This document shows positions 53,221 through 61,406 of a DNA stretch of 64,000 nt, piece by piece. Both the position numbers and the translations under genes were made by a program. The notes beneath the pieces were generated by a model. The model searched no databases and was not told the DNA's origin. It was given only the letters and a program-made list of their open reading frames with translations. The stretch is from assembly GCF_008065375.1 (NCBI RefSeq), contig NZ_VJYI01000006.1:248001-312000 (forward strand). Direction: 5' to 3'. The DNA is from Nonomuraea sp. SYSU D8015 (GTDB lineage Bacteria; Actinomycetota; Actinomycetes; Streptosporangiales; Streptosporangiaceae). How positions within the stretch are numbered: the first letter of the stretch is position 1; every line of letters starts with the position of its first letter.

Positions 53221-56200
53221 TCAGCGAGAATCGCCGAGCAGGTGCTGCATGGACCGCTTGACGAGGTCCGTACGCGTGGTCTGGTCGGCTACGCTCTCGA
53301 CCCCGAACCCGAGGTAGACGGTGTCCTCGGTGACGATGCCGCCGCCCTCCTCGAAGATCTGGTCCGTCCTGAACCAGTTGTTGACCGACGAGGAGCTCCC
53401 CTCGGGCGGCGCCCCGACGGTCCAGCCGCCGAGATCGGACTCGAACGAGGTCTCCTCGGCCGTCGCGCCGTCCAGCGTGACCTTGAAGTCGTCGAGGAAG
53501 ACGCCCGCGCCCTGGGTGCCCCAGTCGCTGATGTAGGAGATGGACAGCTCGACCTGCTTGCCCGCGTACGGGGTGAGGTCGATCTTCCACTGCTGCCAGC
53601 CGGCCGAGTTGCCCGAGGCGGCGTTCCATGAGCCGGAGGTGCCGGTCGGCTCGCAGTTCGGGCCCTGGTAGCGCTGCGTGAACGGATGGATGGTCCGCCA
53701 GCCGTCGCCGCCGCTCGGCGGGTCACAGCTGCTGCCCGTGACCTGCGAGGTGTGGCCGTTGGCGTCGGGCAGCGTCGTCCAGTCGTCCCCGCCCGCCGTG
53801 CGGGCCTCCACGGTCAGGAAGTCCCATTCGGCCTCGGTGTCGTACGACGTCCAGAACGACAGGTCGCCGCTCGTCTTGCCGGTCAGGTCGATGGTCTTGG
53901 TCAGCCGCTTCCACGAGACGTCGGCGATGCCGCTGTAGACGTCCCAGGCGCCGGTGTGCGGGTCGAAGGGGCCGCCCGGGCGTACCCACTTGACCTGGGC
54001 GGAGCTCGCGAACAGCGGGAACTTGTCCGCGGGCAGGATGGCCGAGGTCGCCACGAAGGAGTTGGTGTGGCTCGGCTCCAGCGTGGCGTTGAAGCCGTCG
54101 AACCGGCCGCCGTTGCCCTTCAGCGGGAACGGCTGCCCGGTGTCGTGGTCGGTGCCCGCGTCGTCGAAGAAGACGTAGGCGCCCAGCCAGTACTGCTGGA
54201 AGTCGTTGAACACCGGGATGCACGGCGGGTCGTCGTCGACCGTGCACTCGGGCTGCGCGGGGTAGTCGGGCTCGTAGTAGTACGCCCCGTTGTTGTTGGC
54301 CGCGAACGACGGGTACTTGCCCGCGTGCAGCAGCTTGCCGCCCTCGTTGAGGTAGTCGCGCACGGCCAGCTCGGTCTCCACGCCGCCCTTGGACGTGGTG
54401 CCCGGCACCTGGCCGACCGACCTCGGGATGATGTCGTCGCCGGTCTCCCACACCACGGCGTCGTAGTGGCTGAGCACGCCGAGCGGGTGCGGGGCCTTGC
54501 GGCCCATCTTGTCCATGTCGTAGACGTCCGAGGTGTAGCCGGCCGCCTGGAGCGCGGCGGCGTAGTCGTCGGCGTACTTGGCCTCGGTCACGCCCTGCGC
54601 CGGGCTGATGCCGGTGACGTCCTCGGTGGCCAGGACCAGCACCTTCCCGCCGATGTCGGCGGCCACGGTGTAGGTGAAGTCGGCGCTCTTCCTGCCGATC
54701 GAGGAGAACCAGACCTTCACCTTGTCACCGGGCTTCGTGCCGGTGATCTTGCCGCGCATCCAGTGGTAGTAGCGGTTGTAGCCCTTGCCGTAGCGCTCGC
54801 CGCCCTTCCACTCGCCGGTCAGGACGGTCTTGGTGCGGCCGCCGTTGACCTGGTAGTTCAGGAAGACCGGGCCGAGCTTGCGTTTGGCGTTGACCTGGAC
54901 GACCTGGTCCTTGCCATGGCTGACCTCGAACGGGTCGAGCACGAAGTCGGGGGTCTTGTTGCCCAGGTGGCTCACCGGCTCGACCGGGTTGACCGCGGAC
55001 TTGGCGACGTCCAGGGCGAACGGCAGGTTCTTCTCGAACTCCGCCTGCACCAGGGCCTCGTCGTCGGGGAAGACGAACCCGCAGCCGTCGCAGCCCTCGT
55101 TGAGCTCAGGTGTCCAGGACAGCGTGCCGTACCGGAAGTGCGCCTGGTCGTTGGTGTCGCCGTTCGTCGTGTACAGCTCGGCGCCGAGGTCCGGGTCGAA
55201 TCCGGGCACGGCCGGCTTCTCGTCGGTCCCGGTGAGAGCCTCGTAGATCGGGTTGTCGGCCGTCTCCGTGGCGATCTGCACGCCGATCGGGTAGAGCAGC
55301 AGCGGGCCGTAGGAGTGGTAGTTCAGCTGCATCTCGAAGCCGACGCGCTTGAGCAGACCGTCCATGGCCTTGGTCTCCGGCTCGCTGGCCGGGCCCGCGC
55401 CGCGGTAGGTGTCGCTGCTGGGGACGCTCGAGGAGCCTTCTTCGTCGTAGTGGAAGTTCGTGGGGAAGTTCCGGTTCGGGTCGACGCCGTCGCCGACCGT
55501 GATCTTCCCGTCGCCGTTGACGTCACGCAGGTTCTTGCGCCACAGGCGATTGCCCTCGGTGAACGTGAAGTCGTAGCCGTCGGGGTTGGCCACCGGCACG
55601 AACCACAGCTCGGTCTTGTTGAGCAGATCCTTCAGCTGGGTCTTGTTCGCGATCACGTACTTCAGCAGCCGCATGTCGACCTCGGTGGTGATCCACTCGC
55701 GGGCGTGCTGCGTGGCGGAGAACAGCGTGGACGGCTTGAGGCCGTCGGGCAGCAGCCGGGCGCCGGTGGTCACCTTGGCGGCCAGGATGTCCTTGCCGTT
55801 CAGGGACTTGCCGATGGACTGCAGCTTGACGATGTCCTTGTTGGCGTTCGCGATGGCCTTGAGCTGGTCGGCGATGCCGCCGGGCTCGGAGTACGACTTC
55901 CAGACGGTGTATCCGCCGGTCGCCTGAGCCTTGGCGGCCTCCAGCTGGGTCTGGCCCTGGGGGTTGCGTACGGGTTCGGGCTTGTAGCCGAGCTTCTTGA
56001 GCCCGGCGAGGTCCGCCTGGGCCGCGGTCAGTTCGACGTGCTCCTTGTCGCCCTCGGCCTCCTGCTGGACGACGTCGAAGCCCTTCTCTCGAAGCGTCTG
56101 TCCGGTGCCCGGCGCGCCGTCGAGCTGGTAGAGCTCGATCTGGTCGCCGGGCGGCAGCGGGGCCGCGGACACTTGGGCGGGGATGGCCACGAGGGACGTG

Positions 56201-56247
56201 CCTAAGCCGAGGATCACGGCCGTGGCGAGGGTGATTGATCGAGACAC
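53221..56247 (-). CDS. Secreted M14-family zinc carboxypeptidase with long C-terminal extension
   Basis: The 1008-residue protein starts at a GTG (56245-56247) behind GAAGGGGCAG and has a signal peptide (SITLATAVILGLGTSLVAIP, cut near AQVSA-AP). The M14 domain (about 105-430) shows the zinc motif HAREW and the third ligand in LNYHSYGPLL, plus the region GCDGCGFVFPDDEAL. A long beta-rich tail (about 440-1008) follows, including SFESDLGGWTVGAPP, typical of immune-inhibitor-A-like accessory modules. It probably digests extracellular peptides. Confidence 0.88.
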   Translation of the reverse strand: MSRSITLATAVILGLGTSLVAIPAQVSAAPLPPGDQIELYQLDGAPGTGQTLREKGFDVVQQEAEGDKEHVELTAAQADLAGLKKLGYKPEPVRNPQGQTQLEAAKAQATGGYTVWKSYSEPGGIADQLKAIANANKDIVKLQSIGKSLNGKDILAAKVTTGARLLPDGLKPSTLFSATQHAREWITTEVDMRLLKYVIANKTQLKDLLNKTELWFVPVANPDGYDFTFTEGNRLWRKNLRDVNGDGKITVGDGVDPNRNFPTNFHYDEEGSSSVPSSDTYRGAGPASEPETKAMDGLLKRVGFEMQLNYHSYGPLLLYPIGVQIATETADNPIYEALTGTDEKPAVPGFDPDLGAELYTTNGDTNDQAHFRYGTLSWTPELNEGCDGCGFVFPDDEALVQAEFEKNLPFALDVAKSAVNPVEPVSHLGNKTPDFVLDPFEVSHGKDQVVQVNAKRKLGPVFLNYQVNGGRTKTVLTGEWKGGERYGKGYNRYYHWMRGKITGTKPGDKVKVWFSSIGRKSADFTYTVAADIGGKVLVLATEDVTGISPAQGVTEAKYADDYAAALQAAGYTSDVYDMDKMGRKAPHPLGVLSHYDAVVWETGDDIIPRSVGQVPGTTSKGGVETELAVRDYLNEGGKLLHAGKYPSFAANNNGAYYYEPDYPAQPECTVDDDPPCIPVFNDFQQYWLGAYVFFDDAGTDHDTGQPFPLKGNGGRFDGFNATLEPSHTNSFVATSAILPADKFPLFASSAQVKWVRPGGPFDPHTGAWDVYSGIADVSWKRLTKTIDLTGKTSGDLSFWTSYDTEAEWDFLTVEARTAGGDDWTTLPDANGHTSQVTGSSCDPPSGGDGWRTIHPFTQRYQGPNCEPTGTSGSWNAASGNSAGWQQWKIDLTPYAGKQVELSISYISDWGTQGAGVFLDDFKVTLDGATAEETSFESDLGGWTVGAPPEGSSSSVNNWFRTDQIFEEGGGIVTEDTVYLGFGVESVADQTTRTDLVKRSMQHLLGDSR

Positions 56248-56448
56248 GGTCTGCCCCTTCGCAGAGACGAAGTCGATCGCCATCTCAGACGGTTGGAGCG
56301 ATCTCCGCAAGACCCAATCTTTAGACTTGTCTTAATTCGGACAAACTTCGTCAAATATCACCAAGGGTGCAGCAGTTCCGTCGTTCGGATGACAGGCAAC
56401 AAGATCATCTTCTATAGTTTCGGTCCGTCTATGAGGGGAGGGACGGGT

Positions 56449-57345
56449 GTGAGAATCTGGCGGATCGCCGTTCTTGTCGCCGTTCTCGCCGGGCTGGTCA
56501 CCCTCCCCGCCCCGGAGCCCGCAGCGGCCGCTCCCAGCCCCGCTGAACTGCGCAAACTCACCAAACAGGCGGCCAAGCTCAACGAGCTCTACCGCGGGCA
56601 GATCCAGAGCCTGGAGGAGATCAGGATCCAGGCCAAGCGGGCGACCGACACGTCGAGCGACCTGGAGGCCCAGCTCAAGGCCGCCCAGGCGGATGTGGCG
56701 CGCATCGCCCAGACCGCCTACATCCTGGGCCCGCTCGACACCGTCCAGATGTTCGGCATGCAGGCCGAGCCGCACCAGGTCCTGGGCCAGGCGGCCAACA
56801 TGACCTACATGGCCAACGAGCGGACCCAGCGCGTCAAGAGCATCCAGAAGCTGATCGAGAAGTCCAAGAACGCCAAGGTCGAGGCCAACGACAAGATCCA
56901 GAAGATGAAGAAGGAGATCAAGGCCCTGGAGAACAAGCGCGACGAGATCCAGCGCCTGCTCAACAAGTACGGCTTCCAGCGGCCCGGCGGCTCCGACAAC
57001 CTGACCCCCCGCATGATCTCGGTACGTGCGGCGATCATGGCGAACTTCCCCACGAGATACGGCGTAGGCTGCTTCCGCGCCGGCGACCCCGGCGAGCACG
57101 GCAAGGGCCGGGCCTGCGACTTCATGATGTCCCCCGGCGGCACCATGGCCACAGGCGCCGACGCCGCCAACGGCGACGCCCTGGCCGACTATCTCATCAA
57201 GAACGGCGCCAGGCTCGGTGTGATGTACATCATCTGGAAGCAGCGCTACTACGACATCCGGTCGGGCGGCGGCTGGGATCCGATGTCAGATCGCGGCGGG
57301 ATCACGGCCAACCACTACGACCACGTTCACGTGTCGGTCTTCTGA
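56449..57345 (+). CDS. Secreted coiled-coil protein with ARB_07466-like C-terminal domain
   Basis: The 298-residue protein has a signal peptide (VRIWRIAVLVAVLAGLVTLP, ending near AAAAP), a coiled-coil region (about 30-185; EELs such as LRKLTKQAAKLNELYRGQI) and a C-terminal domain with GCFRAGDPGEHGKGRACDFM, VMYIIWKQRYYD and HYDHVHVSVF. The latter is common in secreted actinobacterial proteins (ARB_07466-type); a peptidoglycan-linked role is inferred. The GTG at 56449 follows GAGGGGAGGGA. It overlaps the convergent GH1 gene by 19 bases. Confidence 0.8.
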   Translation: MRIWRIAVLVAVLAGLVTLPAPEPAAAAPSPAELRKLTKQAAKLNELYRGQIQSLEEIRIQAKRATDTSSDLEAQLKAAQADVARIAQTAYILGPLDTVQMFGMQAEPHQVLGQAANMTYMANERTQRVKSIQKLIEKSKNAKVEANDKIQKMKKEIKALENKRDEIQRLLNKYGFQRPGGSDNLTPRMISVRAAIMANFPTRYGVGCFRAGDPGEHGKGRACDFMMSPGGTMATGADAANGDALADYLIKNGARLGVMYIIWKQRYYDIRSGGGWDPMSDRGGITANHYDHVHVSVF

Positions 57346-58628
57346 GCCTCCAGGAAGCTCCGCAGCCAGGCGTACGACGCCTTCGGAGTGCGGCGCTGGG
57401 TCTCGAAGTCCACGTGGACCAGGCCGAAGCGCTGGTGGTAGCCCTCGGCCCACTCGAAGTTGTCCAGCAGGGACCAGACGAAGTAGCCGCGCACGTCCAC
57501 ACCCTCGGCCATGGCCTGCCGCATCGCGGCGATGTGGCCCTCGAGGAACGCGATGCGGGGCCCGTCGTCGAGCGTGGCCGTGTCGTCGGTGGAGCAGCCG
57601 TTCTCCGTGATGAGGACGGGCGGGAGGGCGGCGCCGTACCTGGTCTCGAGTCCGGTGAGCAGCTCGCGCAGGCCGTCGGGGACGACCGGCCAGCCGAACG
57701 CCGTCGTGGGGTAGCCGGTGATGCCCGCATCCGTGAACGGCAGCCCTTCGGAGGTGGGGGCGGCTATGCGGGTGGGGTTGTAGTAGTTGACGCCCAGGAA
57801 GTCCAGGGGGGCGGCGATGACGTCGAGGTCGCCGTCGTGGACGAAGTCGAGCGTGGGGGTGTAGGCCGACAGGTCCGGATATTTCCCGAGAAGTACGGGG
57901 TCGTTGAACAGGCGGTTGTGCAGGACGTCGTACGCGTGCGCCGCGCTGAGGTCCGGCTCCTGCTGGGACGCCGGCCAGACCGGGGTGCAGTTGTTCGTGA
58001 TCGCCACCTGGCGGGCGCCCGCGGCTCTCAGGGCCCGCACGGCCATGCCATGGGCCAGGAGCTGGTGGTGGCCGGCTGGGAGGGCGCCGGTCAGGAGGGC
58101 CTGGCCGGGGGCGTGGATTCCCATGGCGTAGCCGTACGCCATGTGGACGAAGGGCTCGTTCAGGGTGATCCAGAGGGGGATGCGGTCGGCGAGGCGGCTG
58201 GCCACGATGGCGGCGTAGTCGGCGAAGATCTCGGATATTTCGCGATTCATCCACCCGCCACGATCCTGCAGCGCCTGCGGCAGATCCCAGTGGAACAGCG
58301 TCGGCACCGGCTGGATGCCCGCCTCCAGCAGGGCGTCCACGAGGCGTTCGTAGAAGTCGAGGCCCTTGGGGTTGGCCGTGCCGGTGCCGAGCGGCTGGAC
58401 GCGCGGCCAGGCGATCGAGAACCGGTAGGCGTTCACGCCGAGACCGGACATGAGGGCGACGTCCTCGCGCCAGCGGTGGTAGTGGTCGCACGCCAGGTCA
58501 CCGGTGTGGCCATCCCTGGTGCGGCCGGGCTCGTGGGAGAACGTGTCCCAGATGGAGACGCCTCTGCCGTCCGCGGCGACGGCGCCCTCGATCTGGTAAG
58601 CGGCGGTGGCCGTACCCCATAGGAACAT
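57327..58628 (-). CDS. GH1 beta-glucosidase
   Basis: The 433-residue glycoside hydrolase family 1 enzyme has FLWGTATAAYQIEGA at the start, the acid/base motif TLNEPF and the nucleophile motif ITENGCS. The signal peptide is missing, so it acts in the cytosol on imported oligosaccharides such as cellobiose. The ATG at 58626-58628 is used. It is divergent from a TetR-type regulator 91 bases away, which may control it. The sugar-binding lipoprotein 5 kb downstream could be part of the same pathway. Confidence 0.93.
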   Translation of the reverse strand: MFLWGTATAAYQIEGAVAADGRGVSIWDTFSHEPGRTRDGHTGDLACDHYHRWREDVALMSGLGVNAYRFSIAWPRVQPLGTGTANPKGLDFYERLVDALLEAGIQPVPTLFHWDLPQALQDRGGWMNREISEIFADYAAIVASRLADRIPLWITLNEPFVHMAYGYAMGIHAPGQALLTGALPAGHHQLLAHGMAVRALRAAGARQVAITNNCTPVWPASQQEPDLSAAHAYDVLHNRLFNDPVLLGKYPDLSAYTPTLDFVHDGDLDVIAAPLDFLGVNYYNPTRIAAPTSEGLPFTDAGITGYPTTAFGWPVVPDGLRELLTGLETRYGAALPPVLITENGCSTDDTATLDDGPRIAFLEGHIAAMRQAMAEGVDVRGYFVWSLLDNFEWAEGYHQRFGLVHVDFETQRRTPKASYAWLRSFLEAQKTDT

Positions 58629-58719
58629 CGCAGGCTCCTTGCTGTGATGCGAGTATGGCTCATGTTAACTGGAGCCCGTGTGACTCCCTTTACCTGGTGG
58701 TATACGACAGGATGGGGGC

Positions 58720-59358
58720 ATGACGAGTATCTTGCGCCGCCGTCCCGCCCAACGCCGCAGCGTGGAGCGGGTGGAGCGGATGCTCGACGAGTGCGCGTTG
58801 CTGCTCGACGAGGTCGGATATGAGGCGTTGACCACCAAGGAGGTCGCGCGACGGGCTGAGGTGCCGATCGGCACGTTCTACCAGTTCTTCCATGACAAAC
58901 AGGGATTGGTGCGTGCGCTGGCGCTGCGCAACCTGGACGCGTTCCTGGAGCGGATCACCGAGCGCCTCGCCACGGCCGATCTCGGGCACTGGACCGACCT
59001 CGTCGATCTGGCCATCGACGAGTTCGTGGACATGAAACGCACCACGCCGGGGTTCGCGGTGATGGACTTCGGCGAGGTGCTGCTGGCGCCGGGCGGACCG
59101 GCGCTCCCGGGGACACACCGGGCGCTCGACGGGTCTAAGGACAACAACGCGATCGTGGCCGACCGGCTGCGGGCGCTCACATTGGAGCTGCTGGACGCGC
59201 CCGCGGGGCCGGGGCTGGACCGGGCGCTGCAGGTGGCCGTGGAGGCCACGGACGCGGTGCTCAAGCTCGCGTTTCGTGCCGACCCCCGAGGCGACGCGAT
59301 GCTGATCGCCGAGTGCAAGCAACTCGTCCGCCGCTACCTCGCCGACCACCTCCCCTGA
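58720..59358 (+). CDS. TetR family transcriptional regulator
   Basis: The 212-residue protein has an N-terminal helix-turn-helix (LLLDEVGYEALTTKEVARRAEVPIG..., about residues 27-55) with the FYQFFHDK motif of helix 4, and a helical ligand domain. It is divergent from the GH1 gene. The ATG at 58720 follows AGGATGGGGGC. Its inducer is unknown. Confidence 0.87.
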   Translation: MTSILRRRPAQRRSVERVERMLDECALLLDEVGYEALTTKEVARRAEVPIGTFYQFFHDKQGLVRALALRNLDAFLERITERLATADLGHWTDLVDLAIDEFVDMKRTTPGFAVMDFGEVLLAPGGPALPGTHRALDGSKDNNAIVADRLRALTLELLDAPAGPGLDRALQVAVEATDAVLKLAFRADPRGDAMLIAECKQLVRRYLADHLP

Positions 59359-60004
59359 CCCCGTCCCCGGCCCACCACTCGAACCGGCCCCCCGCACCCT
59401 TCTCGCCATCCGCCGACGGGCCATCCGCCGACGGGCCATCCGCCGATGGGCTGTGCGCCGACGGGCCGTGCGCCGACGGGCCGTGCGCCGACGGGCCGTG
59501 CGCCGACGGGCCGTGCGCGCGCCCGTGGGCCTGCGACGGCGGGTCCGGCTCGCCCGCCCCGCCGTCCCGGCGCCGTGCGACTGCGGAGGGTGGGCCCGCC
59601 GGTCGTGTGGTGAGGCACCGTGTCCACGTCGCCCGTGTGGCTGTCGGGCGTGTGGTCGCGGGCCGCCTGTCGCCGTGCCCGCTTCGCCGTCTCCTCCGCC
59701 ACGGCAGATTGCGCCGTCCCCCCGGTGCGGTCGAGCGACCGAGGGGACGGCCGACTGCGGGTGGGCTGGTGCGCGGTGAGGGTCGCGAGATCGCGCCGGC
59801 TTGTCGCTGCCGCGCCGCAACCCGGGCGGGCCGGCCCGACTGCCCCGCGCCCTGCCGCCGTGCGGCTGCTGGCAGTAGGACCGCCGCCCGTGCGGTGGCG
59901 GGCCGTGTCCACGTCGGCGTGTGGTGGCGGCGCCCTGGTGCGGTGGGGGATGGCGGGTCTGGGGTCGGGCGGACCGGTCTCCAAAGGGCGCCGCCGGGCC
60001 GGGG
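59359..60004. other. 646-base gene-less, low-complexity interval
   Basis: Open frames here are long on both strands only because the DNA is GC-rich and repetitive; their translations are low-complexity and begin in neighbouring genes. It contains a 15-bp tandem array (59406-59518) and two separated copies of a GTGTCCACGTCG word (about 59620 and 59908). No promoter, RNA or gene can be assigned. Confidence 0.55.
59406..59518. repeat. 15-bp tandem repeat array, seven full copies
   Basis: Seven units of 15 bases start at 59406, 59421, 59436, 59451, 59466, 59481 and 59496, followed by a partial copy. The later units are CCGTGCGCCGACGGG and the first ones CCATCCGCCGACGGG. Divergence is only at positions 2-5 and one internal base. 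The unit length would preserve a 5-residue frame on either strand. Confidence 0.9.
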
Positions 60005-60928
60005 TCAGGCAGGGGTGTCGAGGCGGGTGCGGAGTTCCGGGTCGAGCTTCAGGTCGGCGGCGCCGATGGCCTCCTCCAACTGGGCCATCGTCGAGACGCC
60101 CACGATCGGGACGATGCCGTCGGCCATCAGCCAGGCCAGCACCACCTGGTTGGGGGTGGCGCCCAGTTCCCGGGCGACCTCGTGCAGGGTGGCGAGGCGG
60201 CGGGTGGTGCCCGGGTGGTCGTAGATCTCGGCGATCGGCCGGTCCGGACGCGTGTACGCGCCGAACATCAGCGTGTTGTACGCCCACAACGTCATGTCCG
60301 GCTCGGCGGCCAGGTAGTCGAGCAGTTCGTCGGTCACCAGCGTGTGCCCCGCCTCCGCGAGCTTGGTGAGGGGCCGCGGCCGCAGGTACGTGTGCCGCAG
60401 CTGCACGTACCTGTAAGGCAACCACCCGCGCGTCGCCGAGATGTTCCTGGCCCGCTCAAGCCGCCACGTCGCCATGTTGCTGGCCCCGATGTCGCGGACC
60501 TTCCCCTGCCGGGCGAGCTCGTCGTACGCCCCCAGAGTCTCCTCCAGCGGTACGGACCGGTCCTCGATGTGCGACCAGTACAGGTCGATGCGGTCGGTCC
60601 CCAGCCGCCGCAGGCTGCCTTCGATCGCTTGCGCGATGGCACGCGCCGACAGGCCCTCGGCGGAGTGCAGGGTGGTGTCGCCGGGCACCGTGGGGCGGGC
60701 GCCCGACTTCGTGCTGATGAAGATCTCGTCCCGGTTGCCGCGGGCCTTCAGCCAGGCGCCGATGGCCTCCTCGCTCTCGTCGCCCGTGCGGCCTTCATTC
60801 CAGAACGGGTAGTTGTTGGCGGTGTCGAGCATCGTGCCGCCCGCCTCGTGGAACCGGTCCAGGATGGCGAAGGTTTCCTGCAGATCGACGTTGGTGCCGA
60901 AGGGAATCGTGCCGAGTGCGATGTTCAT
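60005..60928 (-). CDS. Aldo/keto reductase
   Basis: The 307-residue TIM-barrel oxidoreductase has the family tetrad: Asp and Tyr in TMLDTANNYPFWNEG, Lys in FISTKSG and His in LYWSHIED. The C-terminal NADPH-binding region includes VGVSTMAQLEEAIGA. The ATG at 60926-60928 lies directly where a MerR-type promoter would start transcription, so the message is probably leaderless. It is divergent from the MerR regulator. Confidence 0.9.
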   Translation of the reverse strand: MNIALGTIPFGTNVDLQETFAILDRFHEAGGTMLDTANNYPFWNEGRTGDESEEAIGAWLKARGNRDEIFISTKSGARPTVPGDTTLHSAEGLSARAIAQAIEGSLRRLGTDRIDLYWSHIEDRSVPLEETLGAYDELARQGKVRDIGASNMATWRLERARNISATRGWLPYRYVQLRHTYLRPRPLTKLAEAGHTLVTDELLDYLAAEPDMTLWAYNTLMFGAYTRPDRPIAEIYDHPGTTRRLATLHEVARELGATPNQVVLAWLMADGIVPIVGVSTMAQLEEAIGAADLKLDPELRTRLDTPA

Positions 60929-60935
60929 GGCCCCG

Positions 60936-60966
60936 AGCCTCGGAGCTGGAGTGCGCTCCATGTCAA
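60936..60966 (-). promoter_or_regulatory. MerR-type promoter of the aldo/keto reductase gene
   Basis: On the minus strand TTGACA (60961-60966) and GAGGCT (60936-60941) are separated by 19 bases containing the dyad TGGAG-CGCA-CTCCA. A 19-base spacer with a dyad is characteristic of MerR-family operators. The -10 ends 7 bases before the ATG (60928), implying a leaderless transcript. Confidence 0.7.
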
Positions 60967-60970
60967 CCGG

Positions 60971-61001
60971 TTGACCTGGAGTCCACTCCAGGTGGGATGC
61001 T
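60971..61001 (+). promoter_or_regulatory. MerR-type promoter of the merR gene
   Basis: TTGACC (60971-60976) and GATGCT (60996-61001) are separated by 19 bases carrying the dyad ACCTGGAGT-CC-ACTCCAGGT (60975-60994). The -10 ends 6 bases before the GTG (61008), implying leaderless mRNA. The two divergent -35 elements meet in the palindrome GTCAACCGGTTGAC (60963-60976). Confidence 0.75.
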
Positions 61002-61007
61002 GGGGGC

Positions 61008-61370
61008 GTGACGACCGTGTATACGCCGGCGGAAGCCGTCGAGGAGACCGGCTTCAGTCTCGACACCCTCCGTTACTACGAGAAGATCGGCCTGCTGGAG
61101 CGCGTCGCGAGGAATGCGGCCGGCCAGCGCAGGTTCACCGAGGATGACATCGGCTGGCTCGGCACGCTGCGGTGCCTGCGTGACACCGGCATGCCGATCG
61201 CCACGATGCTGCGCTTCGCCGAGCTCGTCCGCGCGGGCGACCACACGATCCCCGATCGGATCAAGCTGCTGGAGGAGCACGACAAGCAGGTCCAGGAGCA
61301 GATCGCGAACCTGGCCGAGCGCCAGCGCTACATCCGGACGAAGATCTCCTACTACCGCAGGGTCCTCTAG
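61008..61370 (+). CDS. MerR family transcriptional regulator
   Basis: The 120-residue protein has an N-terminal winged helix (YTPAEAVEETGFSLDTLRYYEK IGLL, about residues 5-30, then FTEDDIGWLGTLRCLRDTGM) and a C-terminal dimerisation coiled coil (LLEEHDKQVQEQIANLAERQ). No Cys metal-binding site is visible, so it probably senses an organic compound. It should bind the two dyads in its promoter region and control the divergent aldo/keto reductase as well as itself. Confidence 0.9.
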   Translation: MTTVYTPAEAVEETGFSLDTLRYYEKIGLLERVARNAAGQRRFTEDDIGWLGTLRCLRDTGMPIATMLRFAELVRAGDHTIPDRIKLLEEHDKQVQEQIANLAERQRYIRTKISYYRRVL

Positions 61371-61406
61371 CTCCGCCTTTGCGCTCCGGTCGGTAAACCA
61401 AGATCC

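Noticed and set aside
59406..59518. CRISPR-like array
   Set aside because: The 15-bp units have no unique spacers; it is a simple tandem repeat.
59313..60224. Low-complexity proteins with SADGP- or ARPVG-type repeats on either strand
   Set aside because: They start inside the TetR or reductase genes and are created by the 15-bp array; no ribosome site or homology supports them.
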